Positions 44,099 to 51,974 of a stretch of 64,000 nucleotides of DNA are shown in pieces; the first letter of the stretch is position 1, and each line of letters begins with the position of its first letter. The notes under the pieces are model-generated. The model worked only from the letters and a program-made list of their open reading frames with translations. It did not search any database and had not been told where the DNA came from. The DNA is from Ignavibacteria bacterium UBA2360 (GTDB lineage Bacteria; Bacteroidota; Ignavibacteria; Tepidaquicellales; OLB5): NCBI GenBank assembly GCA_002344125.1, contig DDTQ01000011.1:703245-767244 (forward strand), given 5' to 3'. The translations under genes were made by a program, and so were the position numbers.

Positions 44099-44399
44099 TC
44101 CTGAATTAAAACAGATGCTTGCTGAGCTTGAGGAAGTTGCAGATAAGCTGGGTTTCAAAGTCCGTTACGAAAAAGGAAATTTCGCGGGCGGCTATTGTAT
44201 TTTAAAGGAATCAAGACTGCTTGTTGTAAATTCACGGAATGAAATTGAACGCCGGATAATTATTGTTGCCAAGAGTCTGAAAGAAATTGGAATAGATGAT
44301 ATATTTGTAAAGCCCAATGTCAGAGAAATCATCGAAAAAGAGAGTTCACGTAAACTAAAAGATAACGAAGAAGTAACCGAAGCAGCGGAGACAGAATGA
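44076..44399 (+). CDS. Small conserved-looking protein of unknown function
   Basis: A 107-aa soluble protein, Lys/Glu-rich, with LAELEEVADKLGFKVRYEKG and GGYCILKESRLLVVNSRNEI. It reads like a compact alpha/beta domain. It overlaps the previous gene by 23 bp and the next by 4 bp (ATGA), so it is almost certainly co-translated. Likely a housekeeping small protein; I do not know its function. Confidence 0.75.
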   Translation: MKKKKQVDPELKQMLAELEEVADKLGFKVRYEKGNFAGGYCILKESRLLVVNSRNEIERRIIIVAKSLKEIGIDDIFVKPNVREIIEKESSRKLKDNEEVTEAAETE

Positions 44400-45178
44400 A
44401 GGTAACTATCCTTGGCAGCGGTACATCACAGGGAGTTCCAATTGTGGGGTGCACTTGCAGGGCTTGCACTTCAACAGATCCGAAGGATAAAAGATTAAGA
44501 GTATCCCTTTATATTGAAACTGATAAAACAATAAACGGAAAACCGTTAAGAATATTGATAGATACATCCCCTGACTTCCGTCAGCAGATGCTGTTGAACA
44601 ATATTACTGATATTGACGCAGTGCTTTATACACACTATCATGTTGATCATATCATGGGTCTTGATGATATTCGCCAGATTAACCAGCTGCATAAAAAGTA
44701 TGTTGAGCTTTACGCCAACACCGAAACTGCGAACAGGATCAGGCAGACCTTCAGTTATATATTTGATGAAAACACATATAAAGGCGGAGGAATACCGCTT
44801 GTGAACCTGCACGAAGTTGAACTGAAGCCTTTTGATGTAATGGGCCAGCAGGTTATACCGATTGAATATAAACACGGACCCACTACCGTATATGGATTCA
44901 GGATCGGAGATTTGGCTTACATGACTGATTGCAATTTTATTCCTGAAGCTGAATTTGAAAAGCTTCATGGATTGAAAGTTCTGATCATCGATGCATTGCG
45001 ATACCGAAAGCACGAAACACATTTTTCGGTAGATGAAGCAATAGCTGCCGCCGGGAGAATAAACGCCGCAAAAACTTATTTTACACACATGACGCATGAT
45101 ATTATCCACGCCGAAGCAAGCAGCAAACTTCCGGTAAATATTGAGTTTGCCTATGATGGACTAATGTTTGAAGTTTGA
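44396..45178 (+). CDS. MBL-fold metal-dependent hydrolase (PhnP-like)
   Basis: A 260-aa metallo-beta-lactamase-fold phosphodiesterase-like enzyme. It begins with KVTILGSGTSQGVPIVGCTC (PhnP-type Cys pair). The metal motif HYHVDH is at residues 80-85, with further ligands in IEYKHGP, YMTDC and a final His in FTHMTHDI. PhnP relatives hydrolyse cyclic nucleotides or cyclic phosphodiesters. It is translationally coupled to two upstream genes. Confidence 0.92.
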   Translation: MKVTILGSGTSQGVPIVGCTCRACTSTDPKDKRLRVSLYIETDKTINGKPLRILIDTSPDFRQQMLLNNITDIDAVLYTHYHVDHIMGLDDIRQINQLHKKYVELYANTETANRIRQTFSYIFDENTYKGGGIPLVNLHEVELKPFDVMGQQVIPIEYKHGPTTVYGFRIGDLAYMTDCNFIPEAEFEKLHGLKVLIIDALRYRKHETHFSVDEAIAAAGRINAAKTYFTHMTHDIIHAEASSKLPVNIEFAYDGLMFEV

Positions 45179-45193
45179 TAATTTAAATAACTT

Positions 45194-45241
45194 GTAAGCC
45201 GAAACGCTGTTTCGGCTGCTCGAAACAGCGTTTCGGGTTAC
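45194..45241. repeat. Near-perfect 21-bp stem hairpin
   Basis: GTAAGCCGAAACGCTGTTTC on the left pairs with CGAAACAGCGTTTCGGGTTA on the right with one mismatch and a 6-nt loop. It lies between the MBL gene and ppa. The sequence style matches other REP-like elements here; no T-run follows. Confidence 0.65.
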
Positions 45242-45265
45242 AATTAACAGCGGTGAGAAGGAAAA

Positions 45266-45958
45266 ATGGATATAGATAATTTACAGGAAATATGGGCACA
45301 AATAAGGCTTGTGCTGAAATCACACCCGTGGCATGGAGTCTTGATAGGCAAAACAATGCCTGCAGTTGTTAATACTTACATTGAAATTGTGCCAACGGAT
45401 ACTGTTAAGTATGAAATTGAAAAGAATAGCGGTTACCTGAAAGTTGACAGGCCTCAAAAGTATTCAAATATTTGTCCAACACCCTACGGTTTTCTTCCGC
45501 AAACACTATGCGGTGCCCATACGGCTGAGTACTGCATGGAAAAAACGGGAAGAACAGGAATTAAAGGAGATGGCGACCCGCTGGATATTTGCGTACTAAC
45601 CGAGAAAGAAATTACGCATAGTGATATTTTCCTTAAGGCTGTGCCGATTGGCGGGCTGCGAATGATTGACGGAAATGAAGCTGATGATAAGATAATAGCG
45701 GTAATGGAAGGGGATGGTATATTCGGGCACTGGATAGATATTACAGATGCACCATTTACTTTAACTGAACGTTTGAAGCATTACTTTTTGACCTATAAAG
45801 ACGCGCCGGGCGCAGAGCACCGCAATTGCGAAATTACACATGTTTACGGCAGAGATGAAGCTCATGAAGTCATAAACCGAAGCTACGAAGATTATATGGA
45901 AAAGTACGCTGATCTTGACAGGCTTCTGAAAATGGAGCATGAAAGAAATAAGGGATAA
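45266..45958 (+). CDS. ppa: Inorganic pyrophosphatase (family I)
   Basis: A 230-aa cytoplasmic enzyme splitting pyrophosphate into phosphate. Active-site signature DGDPLDICV with upstream YGFLPQT and downstream EGDGIFGHW and FLTYKDAPG. About 40 extra N-terminal residues (SHPWHGVLIG) precede the core, as in the eukaryote-like or longer bacterial group. GAGAAGG precedes the ATG. Confidence 0.94.
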   Translation: MDIDNLQEIWAQIRLVLKSHPWHGVLIGKTMPAVVNTYIEIVPTDTVKYEIEKNSGYLKVDRPQKYSNICPTPYGFLPQTLCGAHTAEYCMEKTGRTGIKGDGDPLDICVLTEKEITHSDIFLKAVPIGGLRMIDGNEADDKIIAVMEGDGIFGHWIDITDAPFTLTERLKHYFLTYKDAPGAEHRNCEITHVYGRDEAHEVINRSYEDYMEKYADLDRLLKMEHERNKG

Positions 45959-45969
45959 TTTATAAAAAA

Positions 45970-46042
45970 TTTCCGCAAGGATACCAAACCACCACTTGGT
46001 TTAACCGGTCGCTGAACCGGTTAATCGGCATCCCTGCGGAAA
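45970..46042. repeat. Three-way-junction (cloverleaf-like) repeat element
   Basis: Outer arms TTTCCGCAAGGATACC (45970-45985) and GGCATCCCTGCGGAAA (46027-46042) pair at 14 of 16 positions. They enclose two hairpins, AAACCA-ccact-TGGTTT (45986-46002) and AACCGGT-cgctga-ACCGGTT (46003-46022). It starts 9 bp after the ppa stop. It may be a structured mobile repeat or an RNA. Confidence 0.65.
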
Positions 46043-46166
46043 AATAAATATTGGAATTTAGATTTTCGTTTCCTGTAACACAAATATACTACCGAACTTA
46101 ATTTCTCTTAACCTTCTTAATCTTGTTGACTTTTTGCTTTTTCACTTTTGCTTTTTTACTTTCAAT

Positions 46167-47084
46167 CTACCATTCACCGAATATGAAGCTGTTCTGACCG
46201 GTGATCTTGTGTCCGGCTATGTTATCAGTTACTGATACTGTAAAACCAACGGAGTAGGGTGAATCCTTGCCGTCTGTGAAGTTATCAAAGGCTGATTTTG
46301 AACCGAATGCGTTCATTGTTACATCATATACGCCTGCGCCTACCGTCTTTACAGATGCAGGACCGTTGAACTTAACATCAAGCTGTCCCGGAAAGTCATC
46401 GCTGATGGTTACCCTGTAACATACGCTGCTCTGCAGCTGTGATACACGGGTATCTTCACCCATTGAGGCAACTCTCTGCATGCTTATCTTCGGCTTCTCG
46501 TTCGGCTTTAATTCAACAGTCTTTGTCGAATTACCAACCTTGATCGTTACCGTGCTCTGGCCGCCCGTCTGGAACGTCTTTGAGCTCTTTGGAGGTATTG
46601 ATGTGATGCCTTCTACTTCCAAAGGTGTATCATACGGATTGTTAAGCGTGTTGTTGGTGTATTGTGTAAGCTGTATATTCCCGATCCTTATTTCCTGCAT
46701 TTCGCCCGGATCTTTCTTCTCTTCAGGTTTTTCTTCGATCTTTGGCTGATCTATCTGAGGATTATTGGTCGAGAATGTATTTATTGGCGTAGAAGATATC
46801 TGGACATTCATTGGATTTACGACAAGCTGTTTGATCTTGTCATCCATCTTTGCCAGGTCTTCTTTTTTGATTATTACATATAGATTTGTATCAACAATAA
46901 TGGACTGCTTGATTATTTCGTATAACTTCTGCAGTGAATCAGGTGACAAAAATACTTTAGGCTTTCCGTCATCTTCTACCACCTGTGTCAGATCAAGGTT
47001 GGCGCCCTTGATGGCTATTACGCATACTACAAATATGTATAACGCCTGGTAGATTATAAATTTTACGTCTTTTTGTTTTTTCAT
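46167..47084 (-). CDS. Single-pass periplasmic protein with GldM-like layout
   Basis: A 305-aa protein from the ATG at 47084. An upstream in-frame ATG at 47126 would add 14 residues before the Lys-rich start, which is less likely. One N-terminal membrane helix (FIIYQALYIFVVCVIAIKG) is followed by a periplasmic region with a Glu/Lys/Pro linker near residue 115 and beta-rich domains (STVTIKVGNSTKTVELKPNE, GVYDVTMNAFG, GFTVSV). Length and layout recall the T9SS motor partner GldM, but no GldL is adjacent and I see no GldM-specific motif. Treat as unknown envelope protein. Confidence 0.65.
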   Translation of the reverse strand: MKKQKDVKFIIYQALYIFVVCVIAIKGANLDLTQVVEDDGKPKVFLSPDSLQKLYEIIKQSIIVDTNLYVIIKKEDLAKMDDKIKQLVVNPMNVQISSTPINTFSTNNPQIDQPKIEEKPEEKKDPGEMQEIRIGNIQLTQYTNNTLNNPYDTPLEVEGITSIPPKSSKTFQTGGQSTVTIKVGNSTKTVELKPNEKPKISMQRVASMGEDTRVSQLQSSVCYRVTISDDFPGQLDVKFNGPASVKTVGAGVYDVTMNAFGSKSAFDNFTDGKDSPYSVGFTVSVTDNIAGHKITGQNSFIFGEW

Positions 47085-47182
47085 GGATATAACTTGTAAT
47101 ATTGTTAAACAAAAATAGCCTTTCAAAAAGGCTATTCAAATAGAGAGCTATACCTGATTTTTCTAGGTAGAACTACTTAGAG

Positions 47183-47821
47183 CTAAAGCTTTGTTTTATG
47201 CTCAATTGCATATAATAATAAGGCATGAGGACCCTTCAAGCCCAGTTTACTGCAGATATTATTTCTGTGGTTCTCAATTGTTCTTACACTTCGGAATAAT
47301 TCACCGGCAATCTGTGCGCTGGTTTTGTTCTGCGCAATAAGCTTAAGTATTTCCTTTTCGGAATTGGTGAGTTTTTCAAAATCACTTTGTTTGCCCGAAG
47401 ACTTATTTTTTTCAACAAGGTAACCGGAAATTGCGGAGCTGATATAGTACTCGCCGGCAGCAACGCGTTTTATGCAATCGATCAGGTCATTAGCAATGCT
47501 CTCTTTCAGCACATAAGCCTTTATATCAAGCTCAAGCGCTTCATCAAAATACTCTTTATCCTTATGTATTGTGAGTATTACAATTTTTGGGCTGAGTTTT
47601 TGTGATTTTACTTTCCTTGCAACATCAAGGCCGCTTAAGCCGGGCATATCGATATCAAGTATTGCGATATCGGGTTTGTTCTCAACTATCAGCTTTAACG
47701 CGTCATCACCGTTGGCCGCTTCGCCGGTGATTTCAATATCCGCATCTTCTGAAACGATGCTCAATATTCCCTTGCGGAAAATATGATGATCATCGGCTAT
47801 TATTAGTTTTATTTTTTCCAA
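47183..47821 (-). CDS. NarL/FixJ-type response regulator
   Basis: A 212-aa two-component regulator. The receiver domain has the acidic pocket IIADDHH, the phosphoacceptor Asp in AILDIDMPG (about D54), Thr in VILTIHK and Lys in YVLKES. The C-terminal LuxR-type helix-turn-helix reads LTNSEKEILKLIAQNKTSAQ then VRTIENHRNNICSKLGL. Its likely partner is the sensor kinase at 48007-48837, 186 bp upstream on the same strand, with a hairpin cluster between them. Confidence 0.94.
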   Translation of the reverse strand: MEKIKLIIADDHHIFRKGILSIVSEDADIEITGEAANGDDALKLIVENKPDIAILDIDMPGLSGLDVARKVKSQKLSPKIVILTIHKDKEYFDEALELDIKAYVLKESIANDLIDCIKRVAAGEYYISSAISGYLVEKNKSSGKQSDFEKLTNSEKEILKLIAQNKTSAQIAGELFRSVRTIENHRNNICSKLGLKGPHALLLYAIEHKTKL

Positions 47822-47855
47822 AATGATTCTATACTCAAAAAATGTTTTTGATTAG

Positions 47856-47996
47856 CTACGGTCTTTAGACCGTGGTTTAAAAATCAGGAGAAACCATGGC
47901 TTTAGCCCGCAATAATGAAAATTAATCTAATTGCGGCTAAAGCCGCTAATATATAAGAACTCTGATCCACGACCTGAAGGTCGTGGAAATTCAGAT
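47856..47996. repeat. Three-hairpin REP-like array inside the two-component operon
   Basis: ACGGTCT-tt-AGACCGT (47858-47873), GGCTTTAGCCCGCAAT paired with ATTGCGGCTAAAGCC (47898-47913 and 47930-47944, one bulge), and CCACGACCT-ga-AGGTCGTGG (47967-47986) bracketed by TCTGA/TCAGA. It separates the sensor kinase and regulator genes. Confidence 0.65.
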
Positions 47997-48006
47997 GATA
48001 AACTTA

Positions 48007-48837
48007 TCATTTTATGGGAACAGTTATCTTAAAGTTTGTACCTTTACCTTTTTCGGAGTTAAACTCATAAACCGCTTTTATCATACGCAGTCTCTCATCA
48101 ATGTTTATGAGGCCAAAGCCAAGCCCGGCGGGATCGGTACTCTCGAATCCAATACCGTCATCGTTAATTTCAGTTACTAAAAACATCACAGATTTTCTAA
48201 CTATGAATGTAACGTTCGTTGCGCCGGAATGTTTCATGATGTTATTAACGAGCTCCTGCACAACCCTGAAGTACTGTACCTCATTTTCACGGGTTAACAA
48301 GTTATCAATGTTATCAATTTTGCAGTCAAAGTTTATCCCCGATGCAGCCGAAATTCGCTGTATCATCGCTTCAATTGAAACAGTAAGCCCAAGTCTTTCG
48401 ATCTGTTTAGGGTATAACCTTTGCGATATACGGCGGATTTCATCTACCGTTTCAATCACCAGTGATGAAGCTTCAATGACCCTTGATGAGGGTTCAGCTG
48501 AATTTTTTAATTCCTGCTGAAGGAAAATGTTTATTGCGCTAAGATTCTGCCCGATGCTATCGTGAAGCTCGCCCGCTATTACTTTCCATTCTGATTCCTG
48601 CTGCTCAATTATTCTTTCTTTGAATTCCTCAAGCTCTTTTTTCTTTTTCTTTGAAGTTTCTATGTAATAGTAGAAGAGCGCGCCAAAAATTATTAACATT
48701 ACGGCGCAAAGTCGCCAAAAGAACCATTCGGTCTGCCATATTGGAACGGGCGAGCTTTGCACCTGGTAATAACCATCAATCACCAGAATGGTAAGCAGCA
48801 TAAATAAAATCCATACATACCCTGACTTTTTACCCAT
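48007..48837 (-). CDS. Sensor histidine kinase (HisKA_3 type)
   Basis: A 276-aa membrane kinase with two N-terminal helices (YVWILFMLLTILVID and WRLCAVMLIIFGALFYYY) joined by a short loop, a coiled linker, and the HisKA_3 phospho-acceptor GELHDSIGQNLSAINIFL. The ATPase has the N box ELVNNIMKHSGA, G1 DDGIGF and G2 GFGLINIDER. The short periplasmic loop argues against a large ligand domain. It pairs with the NarL-type regulator downstream. Confidence 0.93.
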   Translation of the reverse strand: MGKKSGYVWILFMLLTILVIDGYYQVQSSPVPIWQTEWFFWRLCAVMLIIFGALFYYYIETSKKKKKELEEFKERIIEQQESEWKVIAGELHDSIGQNLSAINIFLQQELKNSAEPSSRVIEASSLVIETVDEIRRISQRLYPKQIERLGLTVSIEAMIQRISAASGINFDCKIDNIDNLLTRENEVQYFRVVQELVNNIMKHSGATNVTFIVRKSVMFLVTEINDDGIGFESTDPAGLGFGLINIDERLRMIKAVYEFNSEKGKGTNFKITVPIK

Positions 48838-48902
48838 AAAACAAAAATAAGGGATTTATTGATTAAATTAAGTGGAGAATTTTCAATAGAAATTTATTCG
48901 AA

Positions 48903-48933
48903 TTGTTAGAGAAATATCCTTTAATTATTTTTG
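48903..48933 (+). promoter_or_regulatory. Bacteroidota-type promoter for the quinone oxidoreductase
   Basis: TTG at 48903-48905, 20 nt, TATTTTTG at 48926-48933, 27 bp before the ATG at 48960. The TTG that could be read as an earlier start is therefore the -33 box. Confidence 0.65.
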
Positions 48934-48959
48934 CTGATAATCTAAATTTAAAACCACAT

Positions 48960-49994
48960 ATGAAGGCAGTAATACTTAACGAAAATGGCGGCACAGATAA
49001 ATTAATTTATACCGAAGATCACCCTATACCGGAAATTAAACCCAATGAAGTGCTCGTAAACATAAAAGCTACTTCAATCAACAGGGCTGATCTTGTCATT
49101 CGCGGCGGTTACCCCGGGCTTGCGCTCAACTTTCCGCATATTCTAGGCGGCGATATAGCAGGTGTTGTTACTAAAGCTGGCAGCGATGTGAAAGGATTTA
49201 ATGAAGGAGAAAGAGTCGCCGCCTGGTCAATTGTATCGGAAGCGGATGATGACTGGTCAAAAAAAGGTAAAGCAGGGCAATCAGTAAGCTGGCAGTATTT
49301 TGGTATGCATCGCAGTGGTTCGTATGCGGAGTATTGCGCAGTGCCCGCATCATCACTCATTAAATTGCCCGATAATATTACATTTGAAGATGCGGCATGT
49401 TTGCCGGTCGCAGGTTTGACTGCTTACCATGCAGTCAAAACCGTGGGAGATGTGCAGAAGGGCGATAAGTTCTTTATCTGGGGCGGCACCAGCGGACTAG
49501 GTGTAATTGCAATTCAACTTGCCAAAGCGCTGGGAGCAGAGGTTTTTGCGACAGCGGGCTTTCCGCATAAGATCGATTTCCTTAAGCAAATGGGAGTTGA
49601 TCACATCTTCAATCACAGGGATGGCTCTGCAATTGATGATGAAGTGATGAGTTTAACCAAAGGGATGGGAATTGATGTGATACTTGATTATGTCGGACCC
49701 GAAGCCTTCCCTAAAAACTTCAAGATGGTAAAAAAAGGCGGTAAAATATTATTCTGCGGCATATTAACCGGCAGAGAGGCGATGGTATCGCTGCACCAAA
49801 CGTACCTGCGGCATATAAGTTTGCTAGGACTTTACCTTGGTGAAAAAAATGAACTGGAAGAACTTTTTAAACTTGTAAGCGAAGGTAAGATCAAACCCCA
49901 TATTGGCGCAACACTTGAACTTAAAGATGCAGCAAAGGCGCATGAAATGATGGCAAAGGGTGAGGTGATCGGGAAGATAGTATTGAAAGTGTAA
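48960..49994 (+). CDS. Zinc-type/quinone oxidoreductase of the MDR superfamily
   Basis: A 344-aa NAD(P)-dependent oxidoreductase. The N-terminal GroES-like fold includes RADLVIRGGYPG and GGDIAGVV. The Rossmann motif is FIWGGTSGLGVIAIQLAK, with DVILDYVGPE downstream. No structural zinc Cys cluster is seen, favouring the quinone-oxidoreductase branch (QOR/PIG3-like). The ATG at 48960 gives the usual start MKAVILNENGG; nineteen further residues upstream would overlap the promoter. Convergent with the DUF4143 gene, 6 bp apart. Confidence 0.9.
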   Translation: MKAVILNENGGTDKLIYTEDHPIPEIKPNEVLVNIKATSINRADLVIRGGYPGLALNFPHILGGDIAGVVTKAGSDVKGFNEGERVAAWSIVSEADDDWSKKGKAGQSVSWQYFGMHRSGSYAEYCAVPASSLIKLPDNITFEDAACLPVAGLTAYHAVKTVGDVQKGDKFFIWGGTSGLGVIAIQLAKALGAEVFATAGFPHKIDFLKQMGVDHIFNHRDGSAIDDEVMSLTKGMGIDVILDYVGPEAFPKNFKMVKKGGKILFCGILTGREAMVSLHQTYLRHISLLGLYLGEKNELEELFKLVSEGKIKPHIGATLELKDAAKAHEMMAKGEVIGKIVLKV

Positions 49995-50000
49995 GCGGCA

Positions 50001-51134
50001 CTAAAGCAACAGAAACTCCTCAGCATTGGAATATTCTATACATCCTGAATTTATTAATTTATAGTTCTTAATAAATCCGGCAGGAAGTTTCACTTTTCTG
50101 CAATTCCATTTTATTTCATAAGCGTTCAATCCTGTTTCAGTTTCTTCAATAAGATCAATTTCCTGCTTCTGAACTGTTCTCCAGAAGAATTGCTTATAGA
50201 AAACACCTGCATTGTTAAAAGCTTTTTTTCTTTCGCTTACAATAAAATTTTCCCACAGAGCACCTTTGTCATTTCTGCCTGCAATATCATTATAATTAGA
50301 AAGAATAGCATTTAATATTCCGTTATCGTAGAAATATATTTTTCTGCTTTTTTTGATCTCGCTTCTTACGTTTTGTGAAAATGAGTTAAGTCTGAAAACT
50401 ACAAATGCCTTTTCGAGTATATTGATGTATTTTTCAATTGTATTCTTATCTGCGCCCAGCAATGAACTTAACTCATTATAAGATACCTCGTTGCCTGTTT
50501 GAAGCGCAAGTGCTTTGACGAGTTTTTCAATCAGCTCCGGTTTATTGATCTTATCAATTGTCAAAATATCTTTGTACAGGTAACTTGATGCAAGCATTGA
50601 TAGCAGTTCCTTTTCTTCTTCCTGTTTACTTACTATTTCAGGATAGTAACCGAAAATTAATCTGTGTTCAAGCATTCTTCCTTCCTGCAGAAGCCCGTTT
50701 TGTTCTGCCATTTCTTTAAATGACAAAGGATAAATGTGGAATTCGTATTTTCGTCCCGTCAAGGGTTCGCTTATTTTTGCCGCAAGCTCAAAGGAGGCTG
50801 ACCCGGTTGCGATGATCTGGACATCAGGTAATGTATCTGTGAAGATTTTTATAGTTAAACCAATATCTTCAACACGCTGTGCTTCATCCAGAACAACAAT
50901 TTTATGACCTTGTGAAAGATTTTTTAGTTTTACTGAATTCGTATTAGTCAACAGTTCTCGCGTATCAAATTCATCACAATTGAGCCAGAGAGTTTTTTTA
51001 CCACTCTTTTCTATAATAGATTTTGTGATTGTTGTTTTACCAACTTGTCTGGCGCCGTATATAATGATCGCTTTACCTTTGAAAAGGTGATTAATTATTG
51101 ATTTTTCAAGTATTCTGTTTATCATATGTGTCAA
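50001..51134 (-). CDS. AAA ATPase with DUF4143 C-terminus
   Basis: A 377-aa protein. Walker A GARQVGKTT at about residues 27-35, Walker B IVVLDEAQRV, and sensor ATGSASFEL. The C-terminal half is DUF4143, with VSYNELSSLLGADKNTIEKY as a winged-helix-like part and a terminal PD-(D/E)xK-like QEIDLIEETETGLNAYEIKW. This family is widespread, often mobile and of unclear function. It has its own twin-palindrome operator region upstream. Confidence 0.92.
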   Translation of the reverse strand: MTHMINRILEKSIINHLFKGKAIIIYGARQVGKTTITKSIIEKSGKKTLWLNCDEFDTRELLTNTNSVKLKNLSQGHKIVVLDEAQRVEDIGLTIKIFTDTLPDVQIIATGSASFELAAKISEPLTGRKYEFHIYPLSFKEMAEQNGLLQEGRMLEHRLIFGYYPEIVSKQEEEKELLSMLASSYLYKDILTIDKINKPELIEKLVKALALQTGNEVSYNELSSLLGADKNTIEKYINILEKAFVVFRLNSFSQNVRSEIKKSRKIYFYDNGILNAILSNYNDIAGRNDKGALWENFIVSERKKAFNNAGVFYKQFFWRTVQKQEIDLIEETETGLNAYEIKWNCRKVKLPAGFIKNYKLINSGCIEYSNAEEFLLL

Positions 51135-51146
51135 ATATAATAAAAA

Positions 51147-51192
51147 GTGAATTGATTCACAAATTATTATAATATGTAGTGAATTGATTCAC
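51147..51192. promoter_or_regulatory. Two identical palindromes GTGAATTGATTCAC upstream of the DUF4143 gene
   Basis: Perfect copies at 51147-51160 and 51179-51192 start 32 bp apart (about three helical turns), 13 bp upstream of the ATPase start. They look like a double operator for a dimeric regulator, possibly the ATPase's own winged-helix part. Confidence 0.6.
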
Positions 51193-51361
51193 ATATTATT
51201 ATATTTTTGAGCTAAGTTATTGATTTTATGCAAATAGAAGTAGCGAAAACAGCGTAATTTTATCAACAAATTAACAATTTGCTAAACTTTCATTCCCACA
51301 CTGGAGCTTGGGAATGAGAATCAACCTCTTATTCCCGAACCTGGGTTAAAGAATACCTTAG

Positions 51362-51868
51362 CTAATCTTCCATCTTATATCTTATTTCGCGCTGTTCTAC
51401 GTAGTATAATATGTCGCTAAGGGTTTCTTCGGGTGAGTGCATTGTGTTATCAATTGTTATTCCAAAACCGGGACTGTTCACACCGGTTTCATAATGAAAT
51501 TTGATTCTATCTTTTTCCCATTCAGTAAGCTCTCTTTCGCCGCGGTTGGAAAGCGCATAGTCTATTCTTGGATTCAGTGTAAAGAAAAACCGCTGTACAT
51601 CCAGCGGTAAATGTTGATTGAAAAATTCATATTCATCGCGGCTCAGCGGATATGAAATAACCACATTTAGACTATCGTTAAGCAAATTTAGTGTGAGAGA
51701 AAGTGTGTTCTTCAGGTTCAATGGAATAGCTTCTTCCAGCGGCATCCAGTCATACATATCATGTATTATATCAACTTCAATATGAGCTGTTCGCGGAAGT
51801 TCTTTAACAAGCAGCTTCGCAATTGTAGTTTTGCCTGAATTAATTGAGCCTGAAAGAAAGATTAACAT
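51362..51868 (-). CDS. Small P-loop kinase-like protein
   Basis: A 168-aa protein with Walker A GSINSGKTT at the N-terminus, an acidic EVDIIHDMYDW as in AAA_33/shikimate- or chloramphenicol-phosphotransferase-like kinases, and an R-rich LSNRGERELTEWEKDRI lid. Probably phosphorylates a small molecule; the substrate cannot be read from the sequence. Confidence 0.75.
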   Translation of the reverse strand: MLIFLSGSINSGKTTIAKLLVKELPRTAHIEVDIIHDMYDWMPLEEAIPLNLKNTLSLTLNLLNDSLNVVISYPLSRDEYEFFNQHLPLDVQRFFFTLNPRIDYALSNRGERELTEWEKDRIKFHYETGVNSPGFGITIDNTMHSPEETLSDILYYVEQREIRYKMED

Positions 51869-51914
51869 TGTTTCACTCTTATTTGATTGTGAACTTGGTC
51901 CTGAATACGGTTTA

Positions 51915-51944
51915 TATAAAAAAACCCTGAAGCAAATTCAGGGT
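51915..51944 (-). terminator. Terminator after trpS
   Basis: ACCCTGAA-gcaaa-TTCAGGGT with a T-run on the minus strand, 30 bp past the trpS stop. Confidence 0.82.
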
Positions 51945-51974
51945 CATAAAAAAATATAATTACATTTGATCTAT

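Noticed and set aside
44546..45109. Long minus-strand frame of 187 codons
   Set aside because: Lies wholly inside the MBL hydrolase gene on the other strand, whose metal motifs are intact; Cys/Ile-rich composition typical of a shadow frame.
48903..48959. Extended N-terminus of the quinone oxidoreductase from a TTG
   Set aside because: That TTG is the -33 promoter box; the family starts at MKAVI.
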